From positions 1-37,686 of the IMG/VR virus record IMGVR_UViG_3300005582_000037: a stretch of 37,686 nucleotides of DNA. One strand, given 5' to 3'. The notes beneath the pieces were generated by a model, which was given only the letters and a program-made list of their open reading frames with translations, was not told where the DNA came from and searched no databases. Shown piece after piece: positions 25,301-34,800 of this stretch. Both the position numbers and the translations under genes were made by a program. This stretch comes from a virus. Numbering within the stretch: the stretch's first letter is position 1; every line of letters begins with the position of its first letter.

Positions 25301-26982
25301 ATTTTGAGGGATGTAAGATAGTATTCAATAACTTCTTAGTATTTCAAAATACTTTCAATTCGTTTGGGGTACAATACGAAATAAAAGATAGGACAATACA
25401 AGGTGAACACGGAAAACCTGAGTATGTTGAAACAGAAGACGCTAACGGAAACTCAACATGGACAAATATAGGTGGTCATGGACACCATAGAAATATATGT
25501 GATAACACTAGAATGATGGAAAGAAAAGAATACTTTAAAACATCATTAGATTGTGTTGATTCAACTAACTATGTACCTTCAGAAGATGAGGGACAAGATG
25601 GTTTCGGAACCATTACTCAATCCGAACCTGAAGATGTTGTTTCCGAATCTTCAAATTGTTCTACTTACTCATGTCTACCTAATTGTAGTTCTAATGGTGT
25701 TGCACCTTGTATAGGTAGCACAACAGAATATGATAATTTTAGTAAGTTAATAAAACACGGATTAATTACTTGGGCAGAAGGTAGTATATATTATACACCG
25801 TACATACCAAAGGGTGATGTGAAATATAATAGTAACGAATATAAGGCTAATTTGATGTTACCGACAACAATAATGGAACTGGGTAGTAGTACATACTGTG
25901 ATATAGATGATATACCATTTATAATGGATGTTATACCACCAACCACTTTTAATGTTAGTTATGAGGATGTAAAATATAAATTAGGTACGTTACTGATAAA
26001 CGGTACTACGGGAAATAGAAATATACTTAAATTTGAAGATAAAGGGGATATATCTTTAAACCTTAGGTCATATGTAGAGTTTTCTTGCACTAAAGCAATT
26101 TGTGTAAATACCTCTGCAAGTGTAAACCATTCACAAATTGGTGTTGATATAATAGATAAAAATGATATTGGAATTGAAATTGGTAATTGTTTCTTAAGAT
26201 TTAATCATGATGAAGATATAAGAAGTTATTTCTGTAAAAGATTTAATGGGTATAAGGCATCTAATTTAACATTCCACCACCAAAGACCTGGATCATTAGA
26301 ATTCGATAATGTATATAATACATATCCTGAGATATCGTTATCAGATGGTTTTAATTTATTTTATAATTTAGAAGGTCAACAAATACTTTCCGAATATAAT
26401 GACGGTGATTCATTTATACCTGGAGATGCTTGTGGTTATAAAAAAACAAATGGAAGTGGTGATTATTTTTATGGATTGGCTCCGGGGCAAACCTCATCAT
26501 TTATTAATTACCCTAACGGTAATCAAACGATTAATTTTGGGGAAACGGCACAATTAGATGGGGTAGACGAAATAAATCAATTAGTTACAATTGAGGATCC
26601 TAATAGCCCTTATAACTTTGTAACAACACAAGCTGACCCAAATAACGGAAGTAATTTAGTGAATGGTATTAAATTTAATAGGACACAAACACCTTATTTT
26701 CTTTATTTTGGTTTAGTACCAGGAAAAACTGCATTACATAGAACTGTATCGCAATTCTTTGCGGATTTAATAGACGCAGTGACTTTAGAGGGTCTTAACG
26801 CATCTAACGATACTGTTAGTGAAAACATAAATAACTCACCTAACATAAACAATACTGGTAACAATCCATTTACGGTTTATAAAACTTGTTTAGGGGAGAC
26901 ATTAATACAAACTATACAAGTAGGTAATACCGTTCCACTAACAACATCAGGAGTAACTAATACTACATTACTAAATGGATAA
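22333..26982 (+). CDS. Giant Cys-rich tail/baseplate protein with carboxypeptidase-regulatory-like domain
   Basis: This 1549-residue protein follows gp6 and the membrane protein, at the position of T4 gp7. Residues ~53-172 look like a carboxypeptidase-regulatory-like (transthyretin-type) beta-sandwich: GVIAGRVIINNGFGVPNVRV, then TTTNSAGDYILFGVPVGDH. This domain is widespread in Bacteroidota surface proteins. A hydrophobic stretch at ~492-527 (LYTIICILLTLFGHIVGFL and following) is unusual for a soluble virion protein. Residues ~716-795 hold about 20 cysteines in CC, CxxC and CxC pairs, followed by further cysteines to ~860. IGGHGHHRN (~1042-1050) could bind metal, as HxH motifs do in some tail fibres. 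The C-terminal third is beta-rich with Gly/Asn/Ser, fibre-like. The next gene's ATG overlaps the stop. Structural role likely; equivalence to gp7 is positional only. Confidence 0.72.
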   Translation: MSKSYRIRTTPGEDNGYLKVNLDLTQNYDHLEILSLKISQKDEYNSYCAEYGVIAGRVIINNGFGVPNVRVSVFVPVEDGDLNDPVKSAIYPYTEPFPDQKNKNGIRYNVLPSNQQKLDHTPVGTFPKKRQILDDSTTLEIYEKYYKYTTTTNSAGDYILFGVPVGDHFLHYDMDVSDIGFLSVRPFELIDQGYSDNLFKDRFKFKSSNNLDSLPQIFSQNLPIRVEPYWCDSLSVGSGLGINRLDISIDSLELVPTAIFMGSIFTDDEKDSLNKNCKPAREMGKLNEVITGSGKIEAIRRTVDGNIEKFTFKDNSIDDNGNWSVLVPMNIRKVVTDEFGNLIPSPDGIKGVSTEGDYRFRVSMDATSSDKKLRERAKYLVPNTNNNFNFREYGINELKNSTDFTLNQQLSTITDNTPYANDLTNQYNYLEEFFPFRWKKVYTVKQYIGRMQKIGGPFGDEARGFIGIKDILNGDGVNKFPTNRLDTNFNPLYTIICILLTLFGHIVGFLNGILNIINGLVTSICNIKLPVGICKYSEKGSMIEVYMQAQEFQNGWGEVGGSVCNDQGSWTRCNREYSPCIDTTSLGGGEPDDCGPIGIESAEWRVINANTPNAKIQKPGITPNDPWVDVNPLGGTYNGITFYSQGGNGGTGYFPIYLAQGNNDVVGNTYVYAPQTPGGYTYNWSSSSCNWTNGSMDNGCRRFRTGTLDNVWYEDATCDKCDLLDDCPPNTIKVFRVCWGLKMKCIFGELLCKKCKDICGGTPHSCCSNTAYDCPDNSVNCGDSTGCCSKCCIKVPLIPLKCADEGKEYKLTLIETPFGGDSGCNVQYVEPFSCSNCGGTQTPGIKDWVSCVMEPVAVFLRMLKFDFYNDWVGGTLYFPLVKRTYKLKKRKRKFGQIKKDKFCDFDCKERGPISGPTFTNNFQGDPTFKQWRIKIPSNFFTPPTIVVNDCIAKVKSRRVTDWYGTNENDLQTPNLNLAVQELEFKGKNTNFEGCKIVFNNFLVFQNTFNSFGVQYEIKDRTIQGEHGKPEYVETEDANGNSTWTNIGGHGHHRNICDNTRMMERKEYFKTSLDCVDSTNYVPSEDEGQDGFGTITQSEPEDVVSESSNCSTYSCLPNCSSNGVAPCIGSTTEYDNFSKLIKHGLITWAEGSIYYTPYIPKGDVKYNSNEYKANLMLPTTIMELGSSTYCDIDDIPFIMDVIPPTTFNVSYEDVKYKLGTLLINGTTGNRNILKFEDKGDISLNLRSYVEFSCTKAICVNTSASVNHSQIGVDIIDKNDIGIEIGNCFLRFNHDEDIRSYFCKRFNGYKASNLTFHHQRPGSLEFDNVYNTYPEISLSDGFNLFYNLEGQQILSEYNDGDSFIPGDACGYKKTNGSGDYFYGLAPGQTSSFINYPNGNQTINFGETAQLDGVDEINQLVTIEDPNSPYNFVTTQADPNNGSNLVNGIKFNRTQTPYFLYFGLVPGKTALHRTVSQFFADLIDAVTLEGLNASNDTVSENINNSPNINNTGNNPFTVYKTCLGETLIQTIQVGNTVPLTTSGVTNTTLLNG

Positions 26983-29167
26983 CAATAATAAAATATTATT
27001 AAATAGTGTTAAGTTACCTAATAATGTTAACGTAAACACACAAATACAATTTGGTTTAAATCATACGAATAAACCTATACCATTAAATGACATTGACACA
27101 ACTGTTAGTCAATACGAACAATTCGAAAAGGAAAGAAAAGAAAGTACTAAGTATCGTTTTTATGGTGTAGTTAAACCAGTAGTAACGAATGTTTTGTTTA
27201 ATGAAAATATAAAAATATATTTAAAAGAACCTAAACCATTACCAAACGCAATTCCTCTACCACAAATTGCCGCTAAAACAATTATGAGTAATTCTATATT
27301 TGAAAAGGATGGTTGGGTTGGTTCTTATAATGATGAACCAAACGAAAATGAAATTCAATTTAATGATAATAAAAGTGCACTATGTGAATTTTTCCCATTT
27401 GATCCTGGATACGATAGATTAAAAATGTTAGACAGTGATGGGGCATCAAATTATTTATTTAAATTAGTTTACCCATTTAGTACTAAAGATATTACCTTAG
27501 TAAAAAACAATTTAAATATATCACTTAAAGACGGTGTACCAATTATTAATCAATTTACCATTGAATTAAATGGTAGACAATATATTGGGTTTAGAACACC
27601 GATGAATCACGGATTAAATGTGGGAGATAGAATTAGATTATTTAATTTTGTTGATAATACACCAAATAATACACTTAATTTAAATACTCAGTTATATAGA
27701 GTATTTAAATTAGGTAATCAAGTAAATGATAATAAATTAAGGACATTTGTTATCGATGTTAATCCATCAGACATAAATATTACTATTGGTGTTTCTACGA
27801 TAAAAAGGAGTGTAAATGGTAAATTATCTAGTTATTATGTAAGACAATTTAAATCATTAACTAGTTCAGATTATAAAGATTACGATTTATATCCTGCGGC
27901 ATATGGTGTTACATATTTTAATGATGAAGTGGTGGCATTTAATTTTAAAAATGATATAGATGTTAGTTCATTAGTAGATAATTTAGGTAGACCGGTAACA
28001 GAAATTTATTTATCAATAATAAAAAATGACAATGACTCCAATCCAACATCATTAAACACACAATATTGGTTACAACAACAACAAAATTTAATTCCACCAT
28101 ATAACACTAGATTTTGGACTAAAATTTCTGCGGGGTATGATTTAGAAAATAATAATAATGTGAACTATAATATAAGATCTTATGGTGATACAAATTATGT
28201 AGGTTCATTATATTATGAAAATATAGATGAAAGTGATGATGTTTTTGATGGTGACATTGTAGAATATAATGAAAGTGAATTATTAGAAAGAAGAATGGAA
28301 AATTTATATCATAGAGTTAATACTGTATATAGAGAATTTTTAAATTCTATTTATAGTACTTACTCACAAGATAGTAATAAAGGTAATAAAAAAGAAGGGT
28401 ATATTTATTCACCATTTAATTTAATTAAAATAAGAGAATTTTCTAATTATATAAATCCAGTTGTAAATTTACAGGTGGTGATTGATAGATATAATATAAC
28501 AAATCCGTTAGAAATTAACAAATTAAGAAAGTCATTTCAAATACCAAACTATGCAACAGAGATTGCACCCAACTCTTTTAAATGGAGAGATTTATTAGAT
28601 ATAGGTGAAATAGATAATTCTGGAGCAGGAGTTGATTATCCGTTTGAAAGTGGGGCACATTACATTTACTTAGATAAAAGATTTTATTTTCAAAGACAAG
28701 ATCCACCTTGTGAATTTTCACTAATTTCTGAGGATATTATATTGGGGGCATCTGATGCTAATAACGTACAACAAAATAGGTTTGTTAATTTATTAAATGA
28801 CCCTACGTTCTTAAATTATACTATAGATATACCTGCAACTTCATTGGTAAATCTCAATGACGTTACTACAGTACCTAACCCACAATCGGGATTAATTGTG
28901 TTTAATCAAAATCCTGACATAGTAAACGGTGTAGGTATAGGTTATTATCAGTTTAACGGTAATAATTGGGCAAAAGTTGTATTTACTTTAGATGTTGGTT
29001 CATCGAGTACTTTAGATATATTAAATTACAACGGTTTGGCAAATTTGAACATAGAAGTCACATTGGCTAGTTATATCGGTGAATATGAATTAGGTAAAAG
29101 AGATGTGGCGGGTGGATGTTTAGACTTATCATTCTTAAAACAAAAAGAATTTGACGATGTTTGTTGA
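26975..29167 (+). CDS. Structural (baseplate/tail) protein of unknown family (730 aa)
   Basis: The ATG overlaps the end of the preceding gene by 8 bases (ATGGATAA), so the two are translationally coupled. The 730-residue product is soluble, rich in Asn, Asp, Ile and Tyr, and looks beta-rich with many N-x-D turns, like virion proteins. Recognisable islands are IGFRTPMNHGLNVGDRIRLF (~201-220), reminiscent of a small beta-barrel domain, and a helix LLERRMENLYHRVNTVYREF (~430-449). No enzyme motif, signal peptide or membrane segment is visible. It belongs to the run of baseplate-periphery genes between gp6 and the gpI-like giant protein. I do not recognise a family. Confidence 0.7.
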   Translation: MDNNNKILLNSVKLPNNVNVNTQIQFGLNHTNKPIPLNDIDTTVSQYEQFEKERKESTKYRFYGVVKPVVTNVLFNENIKIYLKEPKPLPNAIPLPQIAAKTIMSNSIFEKDGWVGSYNDEPNENEIQFNDNKSALCEFFPFDPGYDRLKMLDSDGASNYLFKLVYPFSTKDITLVKNNLNISLKDGVPIINQFTIELNGRQYIGFRTPMNHGLNVGDRIRLFNFVDNTPNNTLNLNTQLYRVFKLGNQVNDNKLRTFVIDVNPSDINITIGVSTIKRSVNGKLSSYYVRQFKSLTSSDYKDYDLYPAAYGVTYFNDEVVAFNFKNDIDVSSLVDNLGRPVTEIYLSIIKNDNDSNPTSLNTQYWLQQQQNLIPPYNTRFWTKISAGYDLENNNNVNYNIRSYGDTNYVGSLYYENIDESDDVFDGDIVEYNESELLERRMENLYHRVNTVYREFLNSIYSTYSQDSNKGNKKEGYIYSPFNLIKIREFSNYINPVVNLQVVIDRYNITNPLEINKLRKSFQIPNYATEIAPNSFKWRDLLDIGEIDNSGAGVDYPFESGAHYIYLDKRFYFQRQDPPCEFSLISEDIILGASDANNVQQNRFVNLLNDPTFLNYTIDIPATSLVNLNDVTTVPNPQSGLIVFNQNPDIVNGVGIGYYQFNGNNWAKVVFTLDVGSSSTLDILNYNGLANLNIEVTLASYIGEYELGKRDVAGGCLDLSFLKQKEFDDVC

Positions 29168-30041
29168 TAGAAGAAAAATATTGATTGGTAGTTTGGGTAG
29201 TGGTAGTACTATCGATATTGCATTGGGAACTAATTTTTTTCCTGTTGACAATGCAGAATTAATAGAGGATAAGTTTGTGAAAGACGAAATCAAAAAATCT
29301 ATAAACCCAATAGTTGACTATAAAAAAGTCATATTTAAACCTTGTGATAAAAATTGGAAAATTATAGATAAATTTAAAATAAATTTAAATTTTTATACCC
29401 CATCGAGTATATTACTGAATAACCCTACACATAGGGGTACTGGAGCAGAACCAGGTTTATATAAAGATATTGGATTTATTTTTGACGATATATTTTGTAG
29501 GACTGCAAGATTTACTAATAGTTTTATTAGGTTATCACTTTATGATAACCCATATAGTGGTAAAAACCAACTACTATCTTTTTCTGATATATATACTCAG
29601 GTTGGTAAAGATCAAGAAAATCAATACGGATTTGTCTTACCATTAGATAATTGTCCTATTACATTTACAATAGGTGATCCTGTTCTACAACCAGAAGAAG
29701 TACATGAAGGATTTCACATATATTGGTTTAAGGATTTAGTAGATAACTCACCAAATCAAGAGTATGAGATGTATGCGGTAGTACAATTCAACAACGCATC
29801 AAATGGTAAAATATATCAAATGGCAGCGTCAAAAGATTTTAACGTGAACAATATAACATTAACAAATTTAGAGGGTGAAAATGGTATAACTTATCTTAAA
29901 GTTATTTTAAAAAATGATAATGGTATATATAAATACAAATTTACACCTAATACGAGACAACAACTGGTACCACCAGGAGTTAATTTAAACCCATCAAATA
30001 GTGGTATACCTACATTAACATTTTGGCAAACTATACTTTAA
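29157..30041 (+). CDS. Structural protein of unknown family (~294 aa)
   Basis: The ATG at 29157 (MFVDRRKILIGSL) is preferred over TTG at 29151; it overlaps the preceding stop by 11 bases, so coupling is likely. The protein of about 294 residues looks globular and beta-rich: LNFYTPSSILLNNPTHRG, RTARFTNSFIRLSLYDNP, PITFTIGDPVLQPEEVHEG, then HIYWFKDLV. No enzyme, membrane or export signal is visible. Its position between two structural genes suggests a baseplate or fibre-connecting protein. The family is not recognised. Confidence 0.7.
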   Translation: MFVDRRKILIGSLGSGSTIDIALGTNFFPVDNAELIEDKFVKDEIKKSINPIVDYKKVIFKPCDKNWKIIDKFKINLNFYTPSSILLNNPTHRGTGAEPGLYKDIGFIFDDIFCRTARFTNSFIRLSLYDNPYSGKNQLLSFSDIYTQVGKDQENQYGFVLPLDNCPITFTIGDPVLQPEEVHEGFHIYWFKDLVDNSPNQEYEMYAVVQFNNASNGKIYQMAASKDFNVNNITLTNLEGENGITYLKVILKNDNGIYKYKFTPNTRQQLVPPGVNLNPSNSGIPTLTFWQTIL

Positions 30042-30059
30042 TATATTTATAAAATAGTT

Positions 30060-30935
30060 ATGGAATACATTAGAAAAAAGATAAATTTAGAATATTATAC
30101 GGTAAGGAATATACCTAAAAGTGTTTTGATAAAAAATTCAGAGGGTAAAACAGTTATTGATGAAACTAATCCTAAATATTATTATGGTAAAATACCTAAT
30201 TATAAGATAGATTCTGAAGGAAATTTTATCTTAACACCATTAAGTCAAAAAATTGTTAACACAATAGATGTCTCAGTATTTATAACACAAGACATTGATG
30301 ATATGGGTATTTTTACTGACAAACCTTTTGTACCTAAAAGTAACACACTATCAATTAAACCTGATAATTTTAATTCATTTACATATGGTAGATTGGCAGG
30401 TGCACCTGTTAGTTTTTACTACACAAATAACGTTACAGTTAGTGGTTATACAGATGATTCTTTATTAAAACAAGTAAAATCGTATAGAAAGGACACACAG
30501 GGAAATGATATTTATGTACCTAATCTGAACGTTTCTAACAATCCTAAAAATAATTTTAGTGGTGTAATATCTGAAAACAATTTACAAACAGTATATAAAA
30601 TTGGTACTAATACTAATAATATAATAAATACAGGTGTTGAATTCACCACATTTAAAACACAATTTACAAAAACTACTGACGAATACGGTAAATCTTTAAG
30701 TTTTAATACAACTAAGTTTGTGTCAAAAAATGGTGGTTGGAATCAATATAACAGATCATTAAACGCTTCTCTAAAAAAAGAAGAATATTTAGGAATAGTT
30801 TTTAAACCAGAAGTTGATAGTGCAGTATTTATAAATAGAGGTATAGAAGATATATTTGAAAGACACGGAATATTATCTGAAATAAAAACAAGTAATGATA
30901 TCGACACAAATAGAGGTGGATTTATAAGAATATAA
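30060..30935 (+). CDS. Structural protein of unknown family (291 aa)
   Basis: This 291-residue product starts with MEYIRKKINLEYYTVRNIP and has a mixed, Asn/Thr-rich beta-type sequence with GRLAGAPVSFYYTNNVTVSG in the middle. A better-conserved-looking C-terminal part is EEYLGIVFKPEVDSAVFINR then GIEDIFERHGILSEI (~240-275). No signal peptide, membrane span or catalytic motif is seen. The ATG is in the recurring 'aaaatagttATGG' context, 18 bases after the previous gene. Context points to a baseplate or tail component. No family is recognised. Confidence 0.7.
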   Translation: MEYIRKKINLEYYTVRNIPKSVLIKNSEGKTVIDETNPKYYYGKIPNYKIDSEGNFILTPLSQKIVNTIDVSVFITQDIDDMGIFTDKPFVPKSNTLSIKPDNFNSFTYGRLAGAPVSFYYTNNVTVSGYTDDSLLKQVKSYRKDTQGNDIYVPNLNVSNNPKNNFSGVISENNLQTVYKIGTNTNNIINTGVEFTTFKTQFTKTTDEYGKSLSFNTTKFVSKNGGWNQYNRSLNASLKKEEYLGIVFKPEVDSAVFINRGIEDIFERHGILSEIKTSNDIDTNRGGFIRI

Positions 30936-30945
30936 AAATAAAGTT

Positions 30946-31848
30946 ATGGCTACAGGAAATTACGGAACTATAAGACCAGCGGATGTATCAATTGATGACG
31001 TTGAAATATTTTACAGTTATACCCCCAATAGGGAATCATTAACAACAGTAGAATTACAATCATTGGATCCTGCAGAGGTATTAATTCCAGCAAATAACCC
31101 AAACAACGTCAATGAGATTTTTGGTGGGTTATACACATTAAAATTACCTACTTCGGTATTTGGTTCTAAAGGGTTTTATAGTATTATTATAAGACCAAAA
31201 CAAATTAGAACTACCATTCAAGATTGTGGACTATTAGTTGACAATCAAGATGTTACAGGTATTGTATTCAATATCAATCAAATACCACTTGAATTACAGA
31301 ATAGATTTGAAAATGGTAATTTAGTTGGTTATAGAGTGGAATATATAAAAGAACAAACAGGAACGGGTCAAGATAAAATCCAAAATCTATTTAGGATTAT
31401 AACTTCAAATAATAGGGCATTGCCTGTATCACAAAATCAGGGTAATTCTAATGCGTCACAGGCATATACATTTAATGATAACTCAACAAGTGTATTCTGT
31501 ACTGTATCACCCTCTTCTGCACCTTCAATTAAACCAAACGCAATACCTTTTATAGGTAATCCTTTACAGGATGTAATTATAACTAATACGTTTTTTAATC
31601 CAGTTATGTTGGAGATAGAAATGGTGGAATTCGATGAAGAAACATTGGCTTACGCACTATTCTCTAACCAAACAAAATCTTTGGAAGATGGTATTTATAC
31701 TATATACAATTTCGGTAATCAGATTTACAGACAATACAATTTATATGAAGTTAAAGATCAGTTTACTGGTAAACCGTTGTATGAAGTTAGGGAACAGAAA
31801 TTTACTATCGACCCAACAAAAGATTTTGATGATATAACTAATTTCTAA
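30946..31848 (+). CDS. Structural protein of unknown family (300 aa)
   Basis: This 300-residue protein (MATGNYGTIRPADVSIDDVE) is soluble and beta-rich. It has IFGGLYTLKLPTSVFGSKGF followed by YSIIIRPKQI (~58-90) and a C-terminal half with VIITNTFFNPVMLEIEMVEF and YTIYNFGNQIYRQYNLYEV. These look like beta-sandwich segments of a virion protein. It lacks signal peptide and membrane segments. The ATG follows 'aataaagtt', and the stop is 7 bases before the giant gpI-like gene, so it probably contacts that protein in the baseplate. I do not recognise the family. Confidence 0.72.
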   Translation: MATGNYGTIRPADVSIDDVEIFYSYTPNRESLTTVELQSLDPAEVLIPANNPNNVNEIFGGLYTLKLPTSVFGSKGFYSIIIRPKQIRTTIQDCGLLVDNQDVTGIVFNINQIPLELQNRFENGNLVGYRVEYIKEQTGTGQDKIQNLFRIITSNNRALPVSQNQGNSNASQAYTFNDNSTSVFCTVSPSSAPSIKPNAIPFIGNPLQDVIITNTFFNPVMLEIEMVEFDEETLAYALFSNQTKSLEDGIYTIYNFGNQIYRQYNLYEVKDQFTGKPLYEVREQKFTIDPTKDFDDITNF

Positions 31849-31855
31849 AACGTAA

Positions 31856-34800
31856 ATGGCAAAAAATAAAAGGATAAAAATTGCAGGATACGCTAAAAGG
31901 ATATTTTTCAATGACAACATTGAGTATAGGAATTTTAGTCCTGACTTAGTAGGGTTTCAACTTACTAGTGAAGGTGGTACAACGCTATTCACTAATGGTA
32001 ATTTCTCAATATCAGTAAATTTAGATCCAAAGCCTAATGTATTATTTACTCAGGGAACTAAATCTAAATTTTTTACGTTAGATGATATTGTATCTGAAAA
32101 TAGTCCACAATTAGAAATACAAAAAAATTTAAAGACAAAACTTAATTTAGATTTAACAAATCCGATAAGTTATGTGTGGTATGGTTCGTCAAAAGAATTA
32201 ATAAGAGCATCCTTAATTGAAATACAAAATAATTATCCTGCTGCAATTTATGTAGACAATAAAGTTGGTAGTGTAAGTGGTAATAATATTACCGATTATG
32301 TTTATGATTTATCGGCAGATGAATCTACATTTAAGGTAAATAGTAATTTCTTTGTTAATCCATATAATATAAAATATACTGTAGACGCTCAATTTACGCC
32401 TACGGAACAAACGGAAAATCCTTTAAGAAATTTTACATTAAAACATACTTCTTATGTGATTGAACATAATGGTATTTTAAAAAATATAAAAAGTATAACA
32501 CCTGCAACACAAAAGACTAACTCTGAAATAGAATTAGTTGTTGATGGCAATCCTTTCCCAGAATTAACTGGATTAATATTACCACAAATATCTTTTTTAA
32601 GTGCACCAATAGATGCACCAATACCGTATTTTATAAAACCGAATGAATCTGAAATAGAAAAATTCTTTTCAGGATTAAATGATTTACAATTAAATTTATT
32701 AGATAGGAATATATATCCAAAATATACATCTCAGTTTTATAGTACACAACCAACCGACAATGGTGTTTTACTAACAAGTAAGAAACTATTTAATTTCCCA
32801 ATCTCAGAAGATGGATATAACTTAAACTTTTTTGATAGTTACTATATTGCTTTCTTAGATAAAATGAATCAGTTAGGTGATGATTTAGATAATTCTAAAA
32901 CTGACATAATTGTAAGAAAATATACTACTGAGGCGGTAAATAGTTTTGATACCGTGCCAATGGCGGACGGTAATGATTATATTTTAAATGGTGAAAAGGC
33001 GACTAAATTATTAAGAATATATGGTGTTGAATTTGATTATATTAAAAAATATATAAATGGAATTAAATTAGCACACGTTGTCACTTATGATAAGAAAAAT
33101 AATGTACCTGATGTATTAGTCAAAGATTTGGCGTATATGTTAGGTTTAGATCCTGTTACATTTATTACTGATAATTCGTTTAGTAAAATGTTTTTACCGA
33201 GTAATGGGGCTGGTGAATTTAGTGGTACTTCTACTAATATGACACAAAGTGAAATAGATATTGAACTTTACAGAAGATTGATATTGAATATTGCTTGGAT
33301 ATGGAAAAGTAAGGGTACTAGAAAAGCAGTAGAATTTTTGTTTAGATTTATTGGTGCACCAGAATCTTTAGTTAATTTTAACGAATACATTGTAATGGTA
33401 GATAAACCTTTAGATGTAGAAGAGATAAAAAGATTATTGTATATTTACACTGGTGAAGTAAATTTAGATATTATACCATACGATGAAAATGGATTTCCTT
33501 TACCACCGATAAATGGTGATTTAGTTATTACAAATTATATTGATCAAACTACTGGACAATTAGTAGAAAATGATTATACTGAAATGTATTTCCAAAAAGC
33601 GGGAGGATGGTATAGAGAGACTTACGGTTCTAATGTAGTAACTAATTTGGACGGTAATAACCCACACGTTGGTCCATATGATGGTGGTAGTGAATACTTA
33701 CAGTATTTTAGTAGGTGTTTTATACCTAACTTTAATTCAGAACCAACAGTCACTGTTACGGCAACAACTTTAGGTGAAAATTACTTTTTAAATTATAATC
33801 ACGGTTTATTTAATAGTGTACCATCAGGTACCAGTGAATTTTATACTACTCAGTTAACATTTAATCCAGCGATTAATACATACCAATTCATAGAAGATTG
33901 TGTAGATGTTAATTATAGTATTATAGAAACACCATTACAGAACGATGGTAAAACAACATTTCAACAACAATTTGAGACTGCAGAACAAGCGTACTTAGAT
34001 TATCAACAACAAATACTACAAAATAGTTATTTGTCTTATTCACCTGAATGGTATGTAATTCAAAATAACTATATGGTGGCACAAAATAATGCGTTATTAG
34101 AAGTGTCATCAGAGAATTGTGATATTAACCAAACATTACAAATTTGTGTTAATGAAATCCCACGAGACAATTTTCAAATAGACTGTTCATCTTTAAGTGC
34201 GATAACTTGTGATCCGTATATATATTTTGTTAATTCTGGTGGTACTAAAGTATCATTTAATGAATTTGCTTCTTGTTGTACATCAGAAGGTGGTAAATAT
34301 GTGACATATACTAATGAAGAATGTAGAGTAGTAGAGTATTGTTCTAAGATAGCACCTTGTGTAGGGGAACCAGTGAATACATTACCTAACGGTATTATTG
34401 TATTTGATTTAACTAATAATACTATGCCTACTAACGTTTATTCATTTAATAATAGATGTTATCAACTAACATCTAATGGACAAACATACTTTTTTGGTTC
34501 AACATCATCATCATCTGTAACGCCACAAAATTATTTAAATGCGTTAAACCCAAATGCGCCTGGAAGCCAATTTACAATATTATTTACACAAGTTTCGTGT
34601 CAGTTATCTACTATAATTAGTAGTCCAGAATGTTGTGCGTGGTATGGATATAATTACCAAATAATAGAAGAAAACGATATAAGTTATATTGTTTGTACTT
34701 CAGGTAGTTCTTTAACTACAATACCACCAATAATAGATGATATTATTGGTTGGTTAGATGGGCAATTAAGTGGTACTACATCTACATCTGGAACCACAAG

